Assembly: GCF_002078175.1 (NCBI RefSeq)
Contig: NZ_MWFK01000001.1
Span: forward strand, 1,488,001-1,552,000
Origin: Streptomyces sp. M41(2017)
GTDB taxonomy: Bacteria > Actinomycetota > Actinomycetes > Streptomycetales > Streptomycetaceae
Direction: 5' to 3'
DNA length: 64,000 nt
A program made the translations under genes and the position numbers. The notes below the pieces were generated by a model, which was not told the origin of the DNA, ran no database searches, and saw nothing but the letters and a program-made list of their open reading frames with translations. Positions within the stretch are counted from its first letter, which is position 1. The number at the start of each line of letters is the position of its first letter. Shown here in pieces: positions 25,166-32,644 of the stretch.

Positions 25166-26325
25166 GCCCTCCCCCGGCGCAGTGACGGCGCCAGCGTCAG
25201 CGTCACCGCGATCGACGCCGCCGCCATGACGGTCATCGCGGTCGCGGGCGAGGCGAGTTGGGCCACGCCTCCGGCGATCGCGGCGCTCACGCCCTGCATG
25301 GTGAGCATGCCCGCGGTGTGGAGGCCCAGGGCGTGGCCGCTGAGGTCGTCGGGGATCAGGGCGACCAGGCGTTCCTGCTGGATCAGGCTCGACCCGAAGC
25401 CGACCGAGGCGACGGTCACGCAGACGGCGGCCACCCCGATCCCGGGCCGCAGCGCGAAGAGCAGGTAGGGCGACGCGAGGAGCAGCAGGAACGGGATGCC
25501 CAGGCGGGCCCGGACCCGGGGCGCGAGGAGGCGCCCGGTCGTCACGTCCCCGAGGAACATGCCGAACGCCGCGAAGGCGAACAGCACGCCGGCCCTGCTC
25601 GGCGCGTAGGACACGTACAGCGACTCGCAGCCGACGACCAGGCCGTTGGGCACCCAGAGGAGGAGATAGAGGGTGCGGCGTTCCGGTGAGGAGAAGAGCC
25701 GGGCGTTCGTCCGCCAGGTCCGGGCGATCGACGGGCGGCCAGAGGCGCGGGGCGCCCGGGGTGTGAGGCCGAGGCGGGCGGTGAGGGCCGACGCCAGGTA
25801 GAGGCCGGCCGCGAGGAGGAGCGTGACCCGAGGGGAGAGCAGGGCCACCAGGACGCCGCCGGCCGCGTATCCGGTGATCTGCGCGAGGCCGCTCATCATG
25901 TTGAACACCGAACGCCCCAGCAGATAGCCCTCCTTGGCGAGGATCTCGTTCACCAGCCCCCACTGGACGCCGCCGCCGAACGACTGGACCAGGCCGAGGA
26001 GCAGCAGGAGGGCGAAGACCGTCCAGACCGGGAGGCCGGGGATCGCCATGACGGCCGTGCCGAGCCCGAAGAGGAACGCGATGCCGGACACGGTCGCCCG
26101 GGGCGGCAGCCGGTCGGCGGCCGACAGCATGGTCGTCGCGCCGACCACCTGGGCCAGCGCGGGACCGAACATGCTGAGCGCGGTGAGCAACGGGGACCGT
26201 GTGGCCCGGTACACGAGGGTGGCGAGGGCGAGGCCGCTCACGGTCGAGGCGGCGGTTCTGAGGCAGGCGGACAGGAAGAGCGGGGTGAACTCCCGCGTGC
26301 GGAAGAGCTCCGAGTAGCTGCGCAT
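25048..26325 (-). CDS. MFS transporter with aberrant C-terminus
   Basis: 425 residues, 12 predicted helices, starting MRSYSELFRTREFTPLFLSA, typical of the MFS_1/MFS_3 enterobactin-exporter-like group found next to DUF5937-ArsR genes. The last helix (TAMTVMAAASIAVTLTLAPS) ends near residue 385; the final 40 residues (Arg/Ala/Thr/Pro-rich, ATTASTAAPAPTRSTATPA...) are translated from RTX-gene DNA in a wrong frame, so the native stop has been lost. Start: ATG at 26325. Divergent from the ArsR gene; inverted repeat at 26363-26382 between them. Confidence 0.85.
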   Translation of the reverse strand: MRSYSELFRTREFTPLFLSACLRTAASTVSGLALATLVYRATRSPLLTALSMFGPALAQVVGATTMLSAADRLPPRATVSGIAFLFGLGTAVMAIPGLPVWTVFALLLLLGLVQSFGGGVQWGLVNEILAKEGYLLGRSVFNMMSGLAQITGYAAGGVLVALLSPRVTLLLAAGLYLASALTARLGLTPRAPRASGRPSIARTWRTNARLFSSPERRTLYLLLWVPNGLVVGCESLYVSYAPSRAGVLFAFAAFGMFLGDVTTGRLLAPRVRARLGIPFLLLLASPYLLFALRPGIGVAAVCVTVASVGFGSSLIQQERLVALIPDDLSGHALGLHTAGMLTMQGVSAAIAGGVAQLASPATAMTVMAAASIAVTLTLAPSLRRGRAAATTASTAAPAPTRSTATPATTSSTAARPRTNCREERG

Positions 26326-26362
26326 GCGGGGAGTCTCCGGCCCGGACGGGACGCCCGATATT

Positions 26363-26382
26363 GTTTCGCGCACCCGCGAAAC
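26363..26382. promoter_or_regulatory. Probable ArsR-type operator
   Basis: GTTTCGCGCACCCGCGAAAC: 7-bp perfect arms (8 with the central GC). It lies 38 bp upstream of the MFS start and 95 bp upstream of the regulator. Confidence 0.65.
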
Positions 26383-26395
26383 GTCACCAGCAGCC

Positions 26396-26406
26396 GGGGG
26401 GGGGGG
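26396..26406. repeat. Run of eleven G
   Basis: Homopolymer inside the MFS/ArsR divergent promoter. Length changes would alter promoter spacing, and such runs are prone to sequencing error. Confidence 0.8.
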
Positions 26407-26476
26407 AGCACGCAGAGCGCGTGGAGCACGTAGGCGGGAAGGCTCGCGGTAGGCCGGGGCGGCCGGGGAACGGGGG

Positions 26477-27496
26477 GTGGACGTCCGTATGGGCTGGTGG
26501 CAGGTCAACGCCGACACACTCGCCGGAAGCCGCTTCGTGCTGTCGCCGCTCGCCGAGACCTTCGCCTGTCTGAAGCTGCTGCACGCGGGCGTCGCCGCGC
26601 ACCCCGGTGAACAGGCCTGGCTGGACACCCACCTGCCCGCGTACCGCGGGCGGCTGGCCGCCGACCCCGTCACCGCGCTGCTCGTCCGCTCGGGACTCGG
26701 GCGCGGCTGGATCGCCGACTTCCTCACACCGACCCCGTACGGCGACGAACCCTTCGAGACCGAGATCGCCCGCGTGCGGGAGGCACCTGCCGAGGAGGCC
26801 CACGCCCACCTCGTCCGTTCCACGGGCGGCCCGTTGCCCGCCGTCCTCGCGGACCGTGTCGACCTGCCGGAGCGCGCCGCCGCGCTGCTCACCTCCCTCT
26901 GGGAGGAGTCCGTGCGCCCCGACTGGGAGCGGCGGCGGCGCGTCCTGGAGGCCGATGTGGTCGCGCGGACGGCGCAGTTGAGCCAGGGCGGCTGGGCCGC
27001 GGCGCTGGACGGGCTGCGGCCGGGGACCCGCTGGCTGGGCGGCAACCGCCTCCAGGTGAACCTGCAGGAGTACCCGCCGCGCGAGATCTCCGGCGCCCAG
27101 CTGGTCTTCGTGCCGGTCACGCCGACGGCCGGATGGGTGTCCTGGGAGGGCACCCGGCGCTACGCCGTGGTCTACCCGTGCACCGGCGCCCTGGCCGACG
27201 TACGGACGGCGGCCGTCCCGGAGAGTCTCGGGGCCCTTCTCGGGAGCGCCCGCGCCCATGTCCTCGTCCTCCTCGACTCACCGCTCTCGACCAGCCAGCT
27301 CGTCGCCGTGACCGGGCAGGGGCTCGGATCGGTGGGCCGGCATCTGCGGGTGCTGCTGGACGCGCGGCTCGTGCGGCGCCGGCGGGCGGGCCGGTCGGTG
27401 CTGTACTCGCGGACGGCCGCCGGCGAGGTGCTCGTCACGGCCCAGCGCGAGGGACGGGAGGGCGGGGCCGACGGTCCCGTCATCCACCGGAGTTAG
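26477..27496 (+). CDS. DUF5937-ArsR fusion regulator
   Basis: 339 residues. The N-terminal two-thirds is a DUF5937 domain (SRFVLSPLAETFACLKLLHA, LLVRSGLGRGWIADFLTPTP, NRLQVNLQEYPPREISGAQL). The C-terminal HTH_20/ArsR winged helix is VLLDSPLSTSQLVAVTGQGL, then GRHLRVLLDARLVRRRRAGR and VLYSRTAAGE, without arsenic-binding Cys. GTG at 26477 follows GGAACGGGG; ATG at 26489 is an alternative. Divergent from the MFS transporter, a pairing common in Streptomyces. Glutathione peroxidase starts 9 bp after its stop, so they are probably cotranscribed. Confidence 0.87.
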   Translation: MDVRMGWWQVNADTLAGSRFVLSPLAETFACLKLLHAGVAAHPGEQAWLDTHLPAYRGRLAADPVTALLVRSGLGRGWIADFLTPTPYGDEPFETEIARVREAPAEEAHAHLVRSTGGPLPAVLADRVDLPERAAALLTSLWEESVRPDWERRRRVLEADVVARTAQLSQGGWAAALDGLRPGTRWLGGNRLQVNLQEYPPREISGAQLVFVPVTPTAGWVSWEGTRRYAVVYPCTGALADVRTAAVPESLGALLGSARAHVLVLLDSPLSTSQLVAVTGQGLGSVGRHLRVLLDARLVRRRRAGRSVLYSRTAAGEVLVTAQREGREGGADGPVIHRS

Positions 27497-27505
27497 CATC
27501 CGCTC

Positions 27506-28009
27506 ATGACTACTGACCACTCTGACTCTGTGCTCGACATCGAGATCGGCTCCCTCCAGGGGGGTTCCGCCGACCTGTCCCAGTACGCGGGCAAGGCCGT
27601 CCTCGTCGTGAACGTGGCCTCCAAGTGCGGGCTGACCCCGCAGTACGCGGGTCTGGAGCAGCTGCACGAGCGCTACGCCGCGCAGGGCTTCACCGTCCTC
27701 GGCGTGCCCTGCAACCAGTTCATGGGCCAGGAGCCCGGCAGCTCCGAGGAGATCGCCGAGTTCTGCTCCGCCACCTACGGCGTGACCTTCCCGATGACCG
27801 AGAAGGTCGAGGTGAACGGCGACGGGCGGCACGGCCTGTACGAGCGCCTGGTGGGCACCGCCGACGCCGAGGGGCACACCGGCGACATCCGCTGGAACTT
27901 CGAGAAGTTCCTGATCGGGCGGGACGGCACCGTCGTGGGCCGCTTCTCCCCGCAGACCGAGCCCGAGTCCGCCGAGCTGGTCTCCGCGGTCGAGAAGGCC
28001 ATCGGCTGA
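27506..28009 (+). CDS. Glutathione peroxidase-family thiol peroxidase
   Basis: 167 residues. Peroxidatic Cys41 (not Sec) in VNVASKCGLTPQYAGLEQLH, the Gln/Asn in GVPCNQFMGQEPG, and the Trp block IRWNFEKFLIGRDG complete the GPx tetrad. Cys in NQF context and FCSATYG are candidates for the resolving Cys. Actinobacteria lack glutathione, so the reductant is probably thioredoxin (or mycothiol-linked). Detoxifies H2O2 and lipid hydroperoxides in the cytoplasm. Downstream of and almost touching the ArsR-type gene, hence perhaps coregulated with it. Confidence 0.92.
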   Translation: MTTDHSDSVLDIEIGSLQGGSADLSQYAGKAVLVVNVASKCGLTPQYAGLEQLHERYAAQGFTVLGVPCNQFMGQEPGSSEEIAEFCSATYGVTFPMTEKVEVNGDGRHGLYERLVGTADAEGHTGDIRWNFEKFLIGRDGTVVGRFSPQTEPESAELVSAVEKAIG

Positions 28010-28018
28010 ACCCTTTCG

Positions 28019-28041
28019 TTGACCTTGCCCCTGGGGCAAGG
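28019..28041 (+). promoter_or_regulatory. MerR-type operator
   Basis: TTGACC (28019-28024) is followed by the dyad CCTTGCCCC-T-GGGGCAAGG (28023-28041), perfect 9-bp arms overlapping the -35. MerR regulators bind such dyads between -35 and -10. No convincing -10 was found 19 bp downstream. Confidence 0.7.
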
Positions 28042-28093
28042 GGCAGCGTCCTCCTCACCGGGCGGCCCTCGCCCGGTGACGGAGGATGACCGG

Positions 28094-28942
28094 GTGGACA
28101 AGGACCTGCTCACCATCGGCGCGTTCGCCTCGCGGGCGCGGCTGTCGGCCAAGGCGCTGCGCCTCTACGACCGCCTCGGGCTGCTGCGCCCGGCGTACGT
28201 CGACGAGGTCAGCGGCTACCGCTACTACCGCGCCGGGCAGACCGAGCGGGCCCGGCTCGTCGCGCTGCTGCGCCAGCTGGACATGCCGCTCGCGCGCATC
28301 GCCGAGGTGGTGGAGGCGCCCGAGTCCGACGCGGCCGCGCTGCTCACCGCGTACTGGGACGGCGCCGAGGCGCGGTTCGCCTCGCAGCGGGCCCTCGCCG
28401 GCTACCTCCGTGGACGTCTTTCCGGGAGGAGTTCCGAGATGTACGAGAAGTTCGTCGTCGAGACCGCCGAGGTGCCCGAGCAGGTCGTGCTGAGCGAGAC
28501 GCGGCACGTCCTCGCGCCCGAGCTGCCGGTGTGGATCCCCGGCTCGCTGGGCCGGCTGGAGCAGGGCGCCGGGGAGTCCGGCGGGATCACCGGGGCGCCC
28601 TTCGTCGTCTACCACGCGGAGGTGAGCGTGGAGAGCGACGGGCCCGCCGAGTCCTGTGTGCCCGTCGCCGACGAGGGCGCCGCCCGTGCCTGGGCGGAGC
28701 GGCAGGGCCGGGCCACCGGGGCGCGGGTCCGGGTGGAGCCGGCGCGGCGCGTCGCCTACGTCCGGATCACCAAGGCGCAGGTCGCCCACCCGCAGATCCT
28801 CGCCGCCTTCGAGGCCGTCGAGCACTGGGTCGCCGGGCAGGGCCTGACCGTCGACGGCCCGTGCCGGGAGATCTACTTCGCCGACTGGGACGCGGCCGGA
28901 CCGGGGGACCCGGTGTGCGACGTGGCGTTCCCGGTCCGGTGA
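28094..28942 (+). CDS. MerR-family regulator with GyrI-like effector domain
   Basis: 282 residues. N-terminal MerR HTH (LLTIGAFASRARLSAKALRL, YDRLGLLRPAYVDEVSGYRY) and coiled-coil linker (to about 130), then a C-terminal GyrI-like/SOUL-like small-molecule domain (EVPEQVVLSETRHVLAPELP, RRVAYVRITKAQVAHPQIL, GPCREIYFADWDAAGPGDPV). The plan equals BmrR/TipA-like multidrug sensors. GTG at 28094 with GGAGG eight bases upstream; the longer in-frame ORF includes the operator and is rejected. The dyad at 28023-28041 implies autoregulation. No obvious target beyond itself. Confidence 0.88.
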   Translation: MDKDLLTIGAFASRARLSAKALRLYDRLGLLRPAYVDEVSGYRYYRAGQTERARLVALLRQLDMPLARIAEVVEAPESDAAALLTAYWDGAEARFASQRALAGYLRGRLSGRSSEMYEKFVVETAEVPEQVVLSETRHVLAPELPVWIPGSLGRLEQGAGESGGITGAPFVVYHAEVSVESDGPAESCVPVADEGAARAWAERQGRATGARVRVEPARRVAYVRITKAQVAHPQILAAFEAVEHWVAGQGLTVDGPCREIYFADWDAAGPGDPVCDVAFPVR

Positions 28943-29596
28943 CGGGCCGCCCGATCCGGTGACCGACCGTCCGGTCCGGCGGCCGGTCGGTCCGGCGGCC
29001 GGTCGGCCAGGAGACGGACGGCCGACGGACGGACTGGGTGTGGCCGGCGTGCCTCGTCCCGTCCGGACGGGACGGGCACGCGCCGCGTCCCCTTCCCGGC
29101 GGGACAGCCACACGCCGCGCCCCCTTCCCGGCAGCACACGCACGCGCCGCACCCCCTTCCCAGCAGGACAGCCACACGCCGCGCCCCCTTCCCGGCAGGA
29201 CAGCCACGCACCGCACCCCCTTCCCGGCAGCACACGCACGCACCGCACCCCCTTCCGGGCGGGACCGGTCCGCCGCATCACCCTCCGGACGGGCGGACGG
29301 GCGGACGGTCCGGCGGACCGGGACGCGCCCCTCCGGGCGGAGACCGGGACGCGGTGCCGAGCGCGGACCGGGACGCCGTAGCGCGCCTCCGCGCGGAGAC
29401 CGGTAGCCCCGCGCCCCTCCGGACGCGTAGCGGCGCGCCGCGCCGCCGCCCCCTCCGGGAGAGGAAACCGGTGCGCTGCGCCGCGCCCACCTTCGGGTGA
29501 AGCTCCGTCCACCTTCGTGTGACGGAACGGGCACGGCTCCCGGGAGCCGTGTACCAGTGGGAGTTTCGGTGATCTCGTCCCTCCCGGGAGTTCCTT
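28943..29596. repeat. 654-bp repeat-filled intergenic region
   Basis: No supportable gene. It contains two exact tandem copies of GGTCCGGCGGCCGGTC (28973-29004) and a 32-bp tandem repeat (units start at 29089, 29121, 29153, 29185, 29217 and 29249), each beginning CCCCTTCCCGGCAG or a close variant. A degenerate earlier unit may start at 29057. 32 bp is not a multiple of three, so no peptide repeat results. Near 29520 come small hairpins (CACCTTCGGGTG, CACCTTCGTGTG). Confidence 0.85.
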
Positions 29597-30532
29597 GTGC
29601 CTTCTGTCGCTTCCTCGGTCCACGTCCCCGCCCAGGCGCCGGGAGGCGGGGCGTCCACGGAAGTCGAGGAGCGCCCGCTCTCGTGGGAGGGGTACGCGTA
29701 CACCGCCCGGGTCGTCCGGCGGAACGACCCCGTCACGGAGCCGCTCCTCGTGCTCGGCGGCTCGGACCAGACGCGGTACTCGTGGGTGCGTCACGAGCGG
29801 TGGCTCGGCGAGCTGGGGACCGTCGTCACGGTGGACCTGCCCGGCTTCGGGGACGCGGACTTCCTGCCCGCCGAGCACGGCATCGACTTCCTCGCCGAGT
29901 GCGCGGCGCACATGTTGCGCGAGCTGGGGCTCGGCCCGGTGAACCTGTACGCCGGCTGCTACGGCGGGGCCGTCGGCCTGCGGCTGGCCCAGCGCCACCC
30001 GGAGCACCTGCGGCGGATCGCCGTGCAGGGCATGTCGGACCACGTGCCGGGCTGGTTCGCGAAGGCGCTCGTGGGCTGGGTGCGCATGCTGGAGGAGGGG
30101 CGCGTCGAGGAGACCGCGGAGGAGTTCGTGCGCTGCTTCGTGCCGCCGCCGGGCGACCTCACCGTGCGCAAGCACACCGCGCTGGCCCGTCTGATGTACC
30201 AGCAGTTCGCGGCGCAGACCCCGCGCGACGTGGCGGTGACGATCGAGCGGAACCGGCGGCTGCTGGCCCACGAGTGGTACCGGCGGGCGCCGCTGCCCGC
30301 CGTGCCGTATCTGGCGTTCACGGGTGAGCACGACACGCTCACGACACCCGACATGGTCCGCGCGGTGGCGGCGGACCTGCCGGGCTCCCGCTTCACGACG
30401 ATCGCGGAGTGCGGACACCTGGCCCACCTCCAGCGGCCGCAGGACTTCTGCGACCTGCTCGTCCGGTTCTTCCGCGACGAGCCGCTGGAGGACGCGGGCC
30501 TGGCGTACTGCGGCCCCTTCGAGCGGAACTGA
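29597..30532 (+). CDS. Alpha/beta-fold hydrolase with Cys nucleophile
   Basis: 311 residues. The nucleophile elbow reads NLYAGCYGGAVG with Cys121 where serine is usual (G-x-C-x-G). The acid Asp lies in AFTGEHDTLTTPDMV and the His in TTIAECGHLAHLQRPQDF; the oxyanion region is LLVLGGSDQTRYSWVR. A Cys nucleophile is known in dienelactone hydrolases; otherwise it might indicate loss of esterase function. In neighbours of this family (SCO-type alpha/beta hydrolases) function is unknown. GTG at 29597 with GGGAG six bases upstream. Convergent with the membrane-protein gene. Confidence 0.85.
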   Translation: MPSVASSVHVPAQAPGGGASTEVEERPLSWEGYAYTARVVRRNDPVTEPLLVLGGSDQTRYSWVRHERWLGELGTVVTVDLPGFGDADFLPAEHGIDFLAECAAHMLRELGLGPVNLYAGCYGGAVGLRLAQRHPEHLRRIAVQGMSDHVPGWFAKALVGWVRMLEEGRVEETAEEFVRCFVPPPGDLTVRKHTALARLMYQQFAAQTPRDVAVTIERNRRLLAHEWYRRAPLPAVPYLAFTGEHDTLTTPDMVRAVAADLPGSRFTTIAECGHLAHLQRPQDFCDLLVRFFRDEPLEDAGLAYCGPFERN

Positions 30533-30575
30533 GACCCGGCCCTCCGGCGGGCCCGGGGACCGGCCCTCCGGCGAT

Positions 30576-32441
30576 CTAGCGCAGCTCCTCCGGGCACGGG
30601 GTGCCCCGGGGGAGCTGGTACGGCGCCGCGAGCCGGTAGGTGCCCGGCTTCGGGGCCAGCAGCTCCGTCCACTTGTCGCCCGCCGCGGTCTCCTCGGTCG
30701 GCATCAGGCACCCGTTGAGGTTGTCGTACGTCTTCGCGGTGCCCTCCTCGCGCTCCTTCGACGCCTTCGTCTCCTGCGGCGGCTTCAGGCTCTTGCCGTC
30801 CGCGTCGACGATGCTCAGCCACGGCGAGTACGGGATGCGGATGAGGATGCGGCCCGCCTGCTTCACCTCGATGGTCAGCTCGCCCTGCTCGGCCCGGTCG
30901 ACGACGGCGTGCGGTTCGGCGAGCGGGGCCGGGTCGGTGACGGTGAACAGCTGCCAGTTGGCATCGCCCCAGACCTGGCGGAGGTAGGGCATGCCGCGCT
31001 GCACGAGCTGGCGTTCGCGTTCGCCGCCGTCGCCGTCCGGTTCGCCCTTGGGCAGCACGACGTAGTGGACGGCCCAGCGCTGCAGCCACTCGTGGTAGTT
31101 CGCCGAGTTGAGTGTGTCGTCGTAGAAGAGCGGGTTGCGCTCCATGTCGGCCTGGCGGTTCCAGCCGCGGGCCAGGTTCACGTACGGCGCGAGGGCGGAC
31201 GCCTCGCGGTGCGAGCGGGCCGGAACCACCTCGACGCGGCCCTTCTCGGCGTTCACCACCTGCAGCTGGTTGACGAGCGGGGCCAGCTCACGCGCCCAGG
31301 AGGCGGCCGGGGTGGTGTGCACGACGTCGTCGACCGACTTGATGCCGACCCAGGCGTTGAAGCCGACGAACGCGATGACGATGGCGTACCACTTGCGTGA
31401 TCTCGGGACGGCGAAGGGCAGCGCCGCGATCAGCGCGACGCCGCCGAACAGCATCGACAGACGCGTGATGTTCGACCCGATCTGCGAGCTGATCAGCCAG
31501 ACGCCGAGCACCGCGAGCCCGGAGACCGCCGCCGTGATCCGGACCGTCGTCCACTCCTTGGGGACCAGGAAGAAGACCAGGACCGCGTACAGGAACGGCA
31601 GGATGACCGACCAGACGGCCATCGGCTGGGTGCCGGAGAAGGGGAACAGCCAGGCGGAGACGGCGACGACGATCGCCGGCGCGATGCCGAGGGCGTAGGC
31701 GCCGGGGCGGCGCTTCTGCAGGAACAGGGCGACCGCGATCAGGCCGACGAACAGTCCGGCCACCGGTGAGGCGGCCGTCGCGAGGGCGGCGAGCGGCGCC
31801 GCGCACAGCGCCTTCGCCCAGCGCTTGTAGCGCCAGCGGTAGGGCCAGCAGAAGACGACAGCGACCGCGGCGAGCGCGAACACCGTGCCGAGGCCGTACG
31901 TCACGCGGCCCGAGGCGGCGTTGCAGAGCAGCGCGAAGACACCGGCGAGCGCCGGAGCCGTCGGATTCCTGACCGCACGGCTGCGGATGAGGATCATCGT
32001 CAGCAGCCCTGCCGAGAGCGTCCCGGCGATCATCATGGTCGTGCGGACGCCGAGCACCGACATCAGGTACGGCGACACCACGCTGTACGACACCGGGTGC
32101 ATCCCGCCGTACCAGGCGAGGTTGTACGCCGAGTCCGGGTGCCGGCCGACGAACTCCGCCCACGCGTCCTGCGCCGCCAGGTCACCGCCGCTGTTCGCGA
32201 AGGTGAAGAACCACACGACGTGCAGGACACCGGCGAGGACGGTCGAGAGCAGGACGGGATGACGGCGGAAGAGGTTCGGGCGGACGGTGCCGGACGGCGC
32301 TACCGCTGCGGCGGCGCCGGACTCCGCGGGGTCGTCCGCCTCGTCGAGCGGCTCGGGGACACGGCCGCGCAGCGGTATCGGCGGGTCCGTTCCAGGGCCC
32401 GGATCGGCGTCGTCGGCGTGGGTCGGCTCCGCTGTCGCCAC
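30576..32441 (-). CDS. Polytopic membrane protein with large soluble C-terminal domain
   Basis: 621 residues. Disordered acidic N-terminus (1-55), about 10-11 transmembrane segments (62-400) beginning HPVLLSTVLAGVLHVVWFFT, then an extracytoplasmic C-terminal domain of about 220 residues. The loop AYNLAWYGGMHPVSYSVVSP after helix 1 resembles GT-C glycosyltransferase catalytic loops; databases often label relatives as MFS. Biochemical function not recognised. It follows the D,D-carboxypeptidase gene on the same strand with a hairpin between, which hints at a cell-envelope role. GTG at 32441, GGGGAG upstream. Confidence 0.7.
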   Translation of the reverse strand: MATAEPTHADDADPGPGTDPPIPLRGRVPEPLDEADDPAESGAAAAVAPSGTVRPNLFRRHPVLLSTVLAGVLHVVWFFTFANSGGDLAAQDAWAEFVGRHPDSAYNLAWYGGMHPVSYSVVSPYLMSVLGVRTTMMIAGTLSAGLLTMILIRSRAVRNPTAPALAGVFALLCNAASGRVTYGLGTVFALAAVAVVFCWPYRWRYKRWAKALCAAPLAALATAASPVAGLFVGLIAVALFLQKRRPGAYALGIAPAIVVAVSAWLFPFSGTQPMAVWSVILPFLYAVLVFFLVPKEWTTVRITAAVSGLAVLGVWLISSQIGSNITRLSMLFGGVALIAALPFAVPRSRKWYAIVIAFVGFNAWVGIKSVDDVVHTTPAASWARELAPLVNQLQVVNAEKGRVEVVPARSHREASALAPYVNLARGWNRQADMERNPLFYDDTLNSANYHEWLQRWAVHYVVLPKGEPDGDGGERERQLVQRGMPYLRQVWGDANWQLFTVTDPAPLAEPHAVVDRAEQGELTIEVKQAGRILIRIPYSPWLSIVDADGKSLKPPQETKASKEREEGTAKTYDNLNGCLMPTEETAAGDKWTELLAPKPGTYRLAAPYQLPRGTPCPEELR

Positions 32442-32525
32442 TGCAAGGTTCTCCCCGTGTCCCGTTGTCCGTTCTGGGCCGGGACCCGCGGCTCGCGAGC
32501 AGCCCCGATTGTCGCGACGCTAGCA

Positions 32526-32574
32526 CGCACTCCGCCGGACAGCGCCCGGGTGGGGCACTGTCCGGCGGCGTGCG
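32526..32574 (-). terminator. Hairpin between carboxypeptidase and membrane-protein genes
   Basis: CCGCCGGACAG (32532-32542) pairs with 32558-32568 and the stem extends by CGCAC/GTGCG beyond one mismatch. A smaller CCGCCGGC/GCCGGCGG hairpin (32613-32633) precedes it after the carboxypeptidase stop. Confidence 0.75.
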
Positions 32575-32644
32575 GTGCGGGTGCCGCTCCCCGGCGTACG
32601 TCACCGATCCGTCCGCCGGCACGTCGCCGGCGGCCCCTGTCGGC

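Noticed and set aside
25028..25963. 311-codon gene with RTX repeats
   Set aside because: Only its last 45 codons resemble RTX; the rest is an alternate-frame translation of the MFS gene.
29089..29256. CRISPR array
   Set aside because: The 32-bp units are contiguous with no unique spacers and no cas genes are present.
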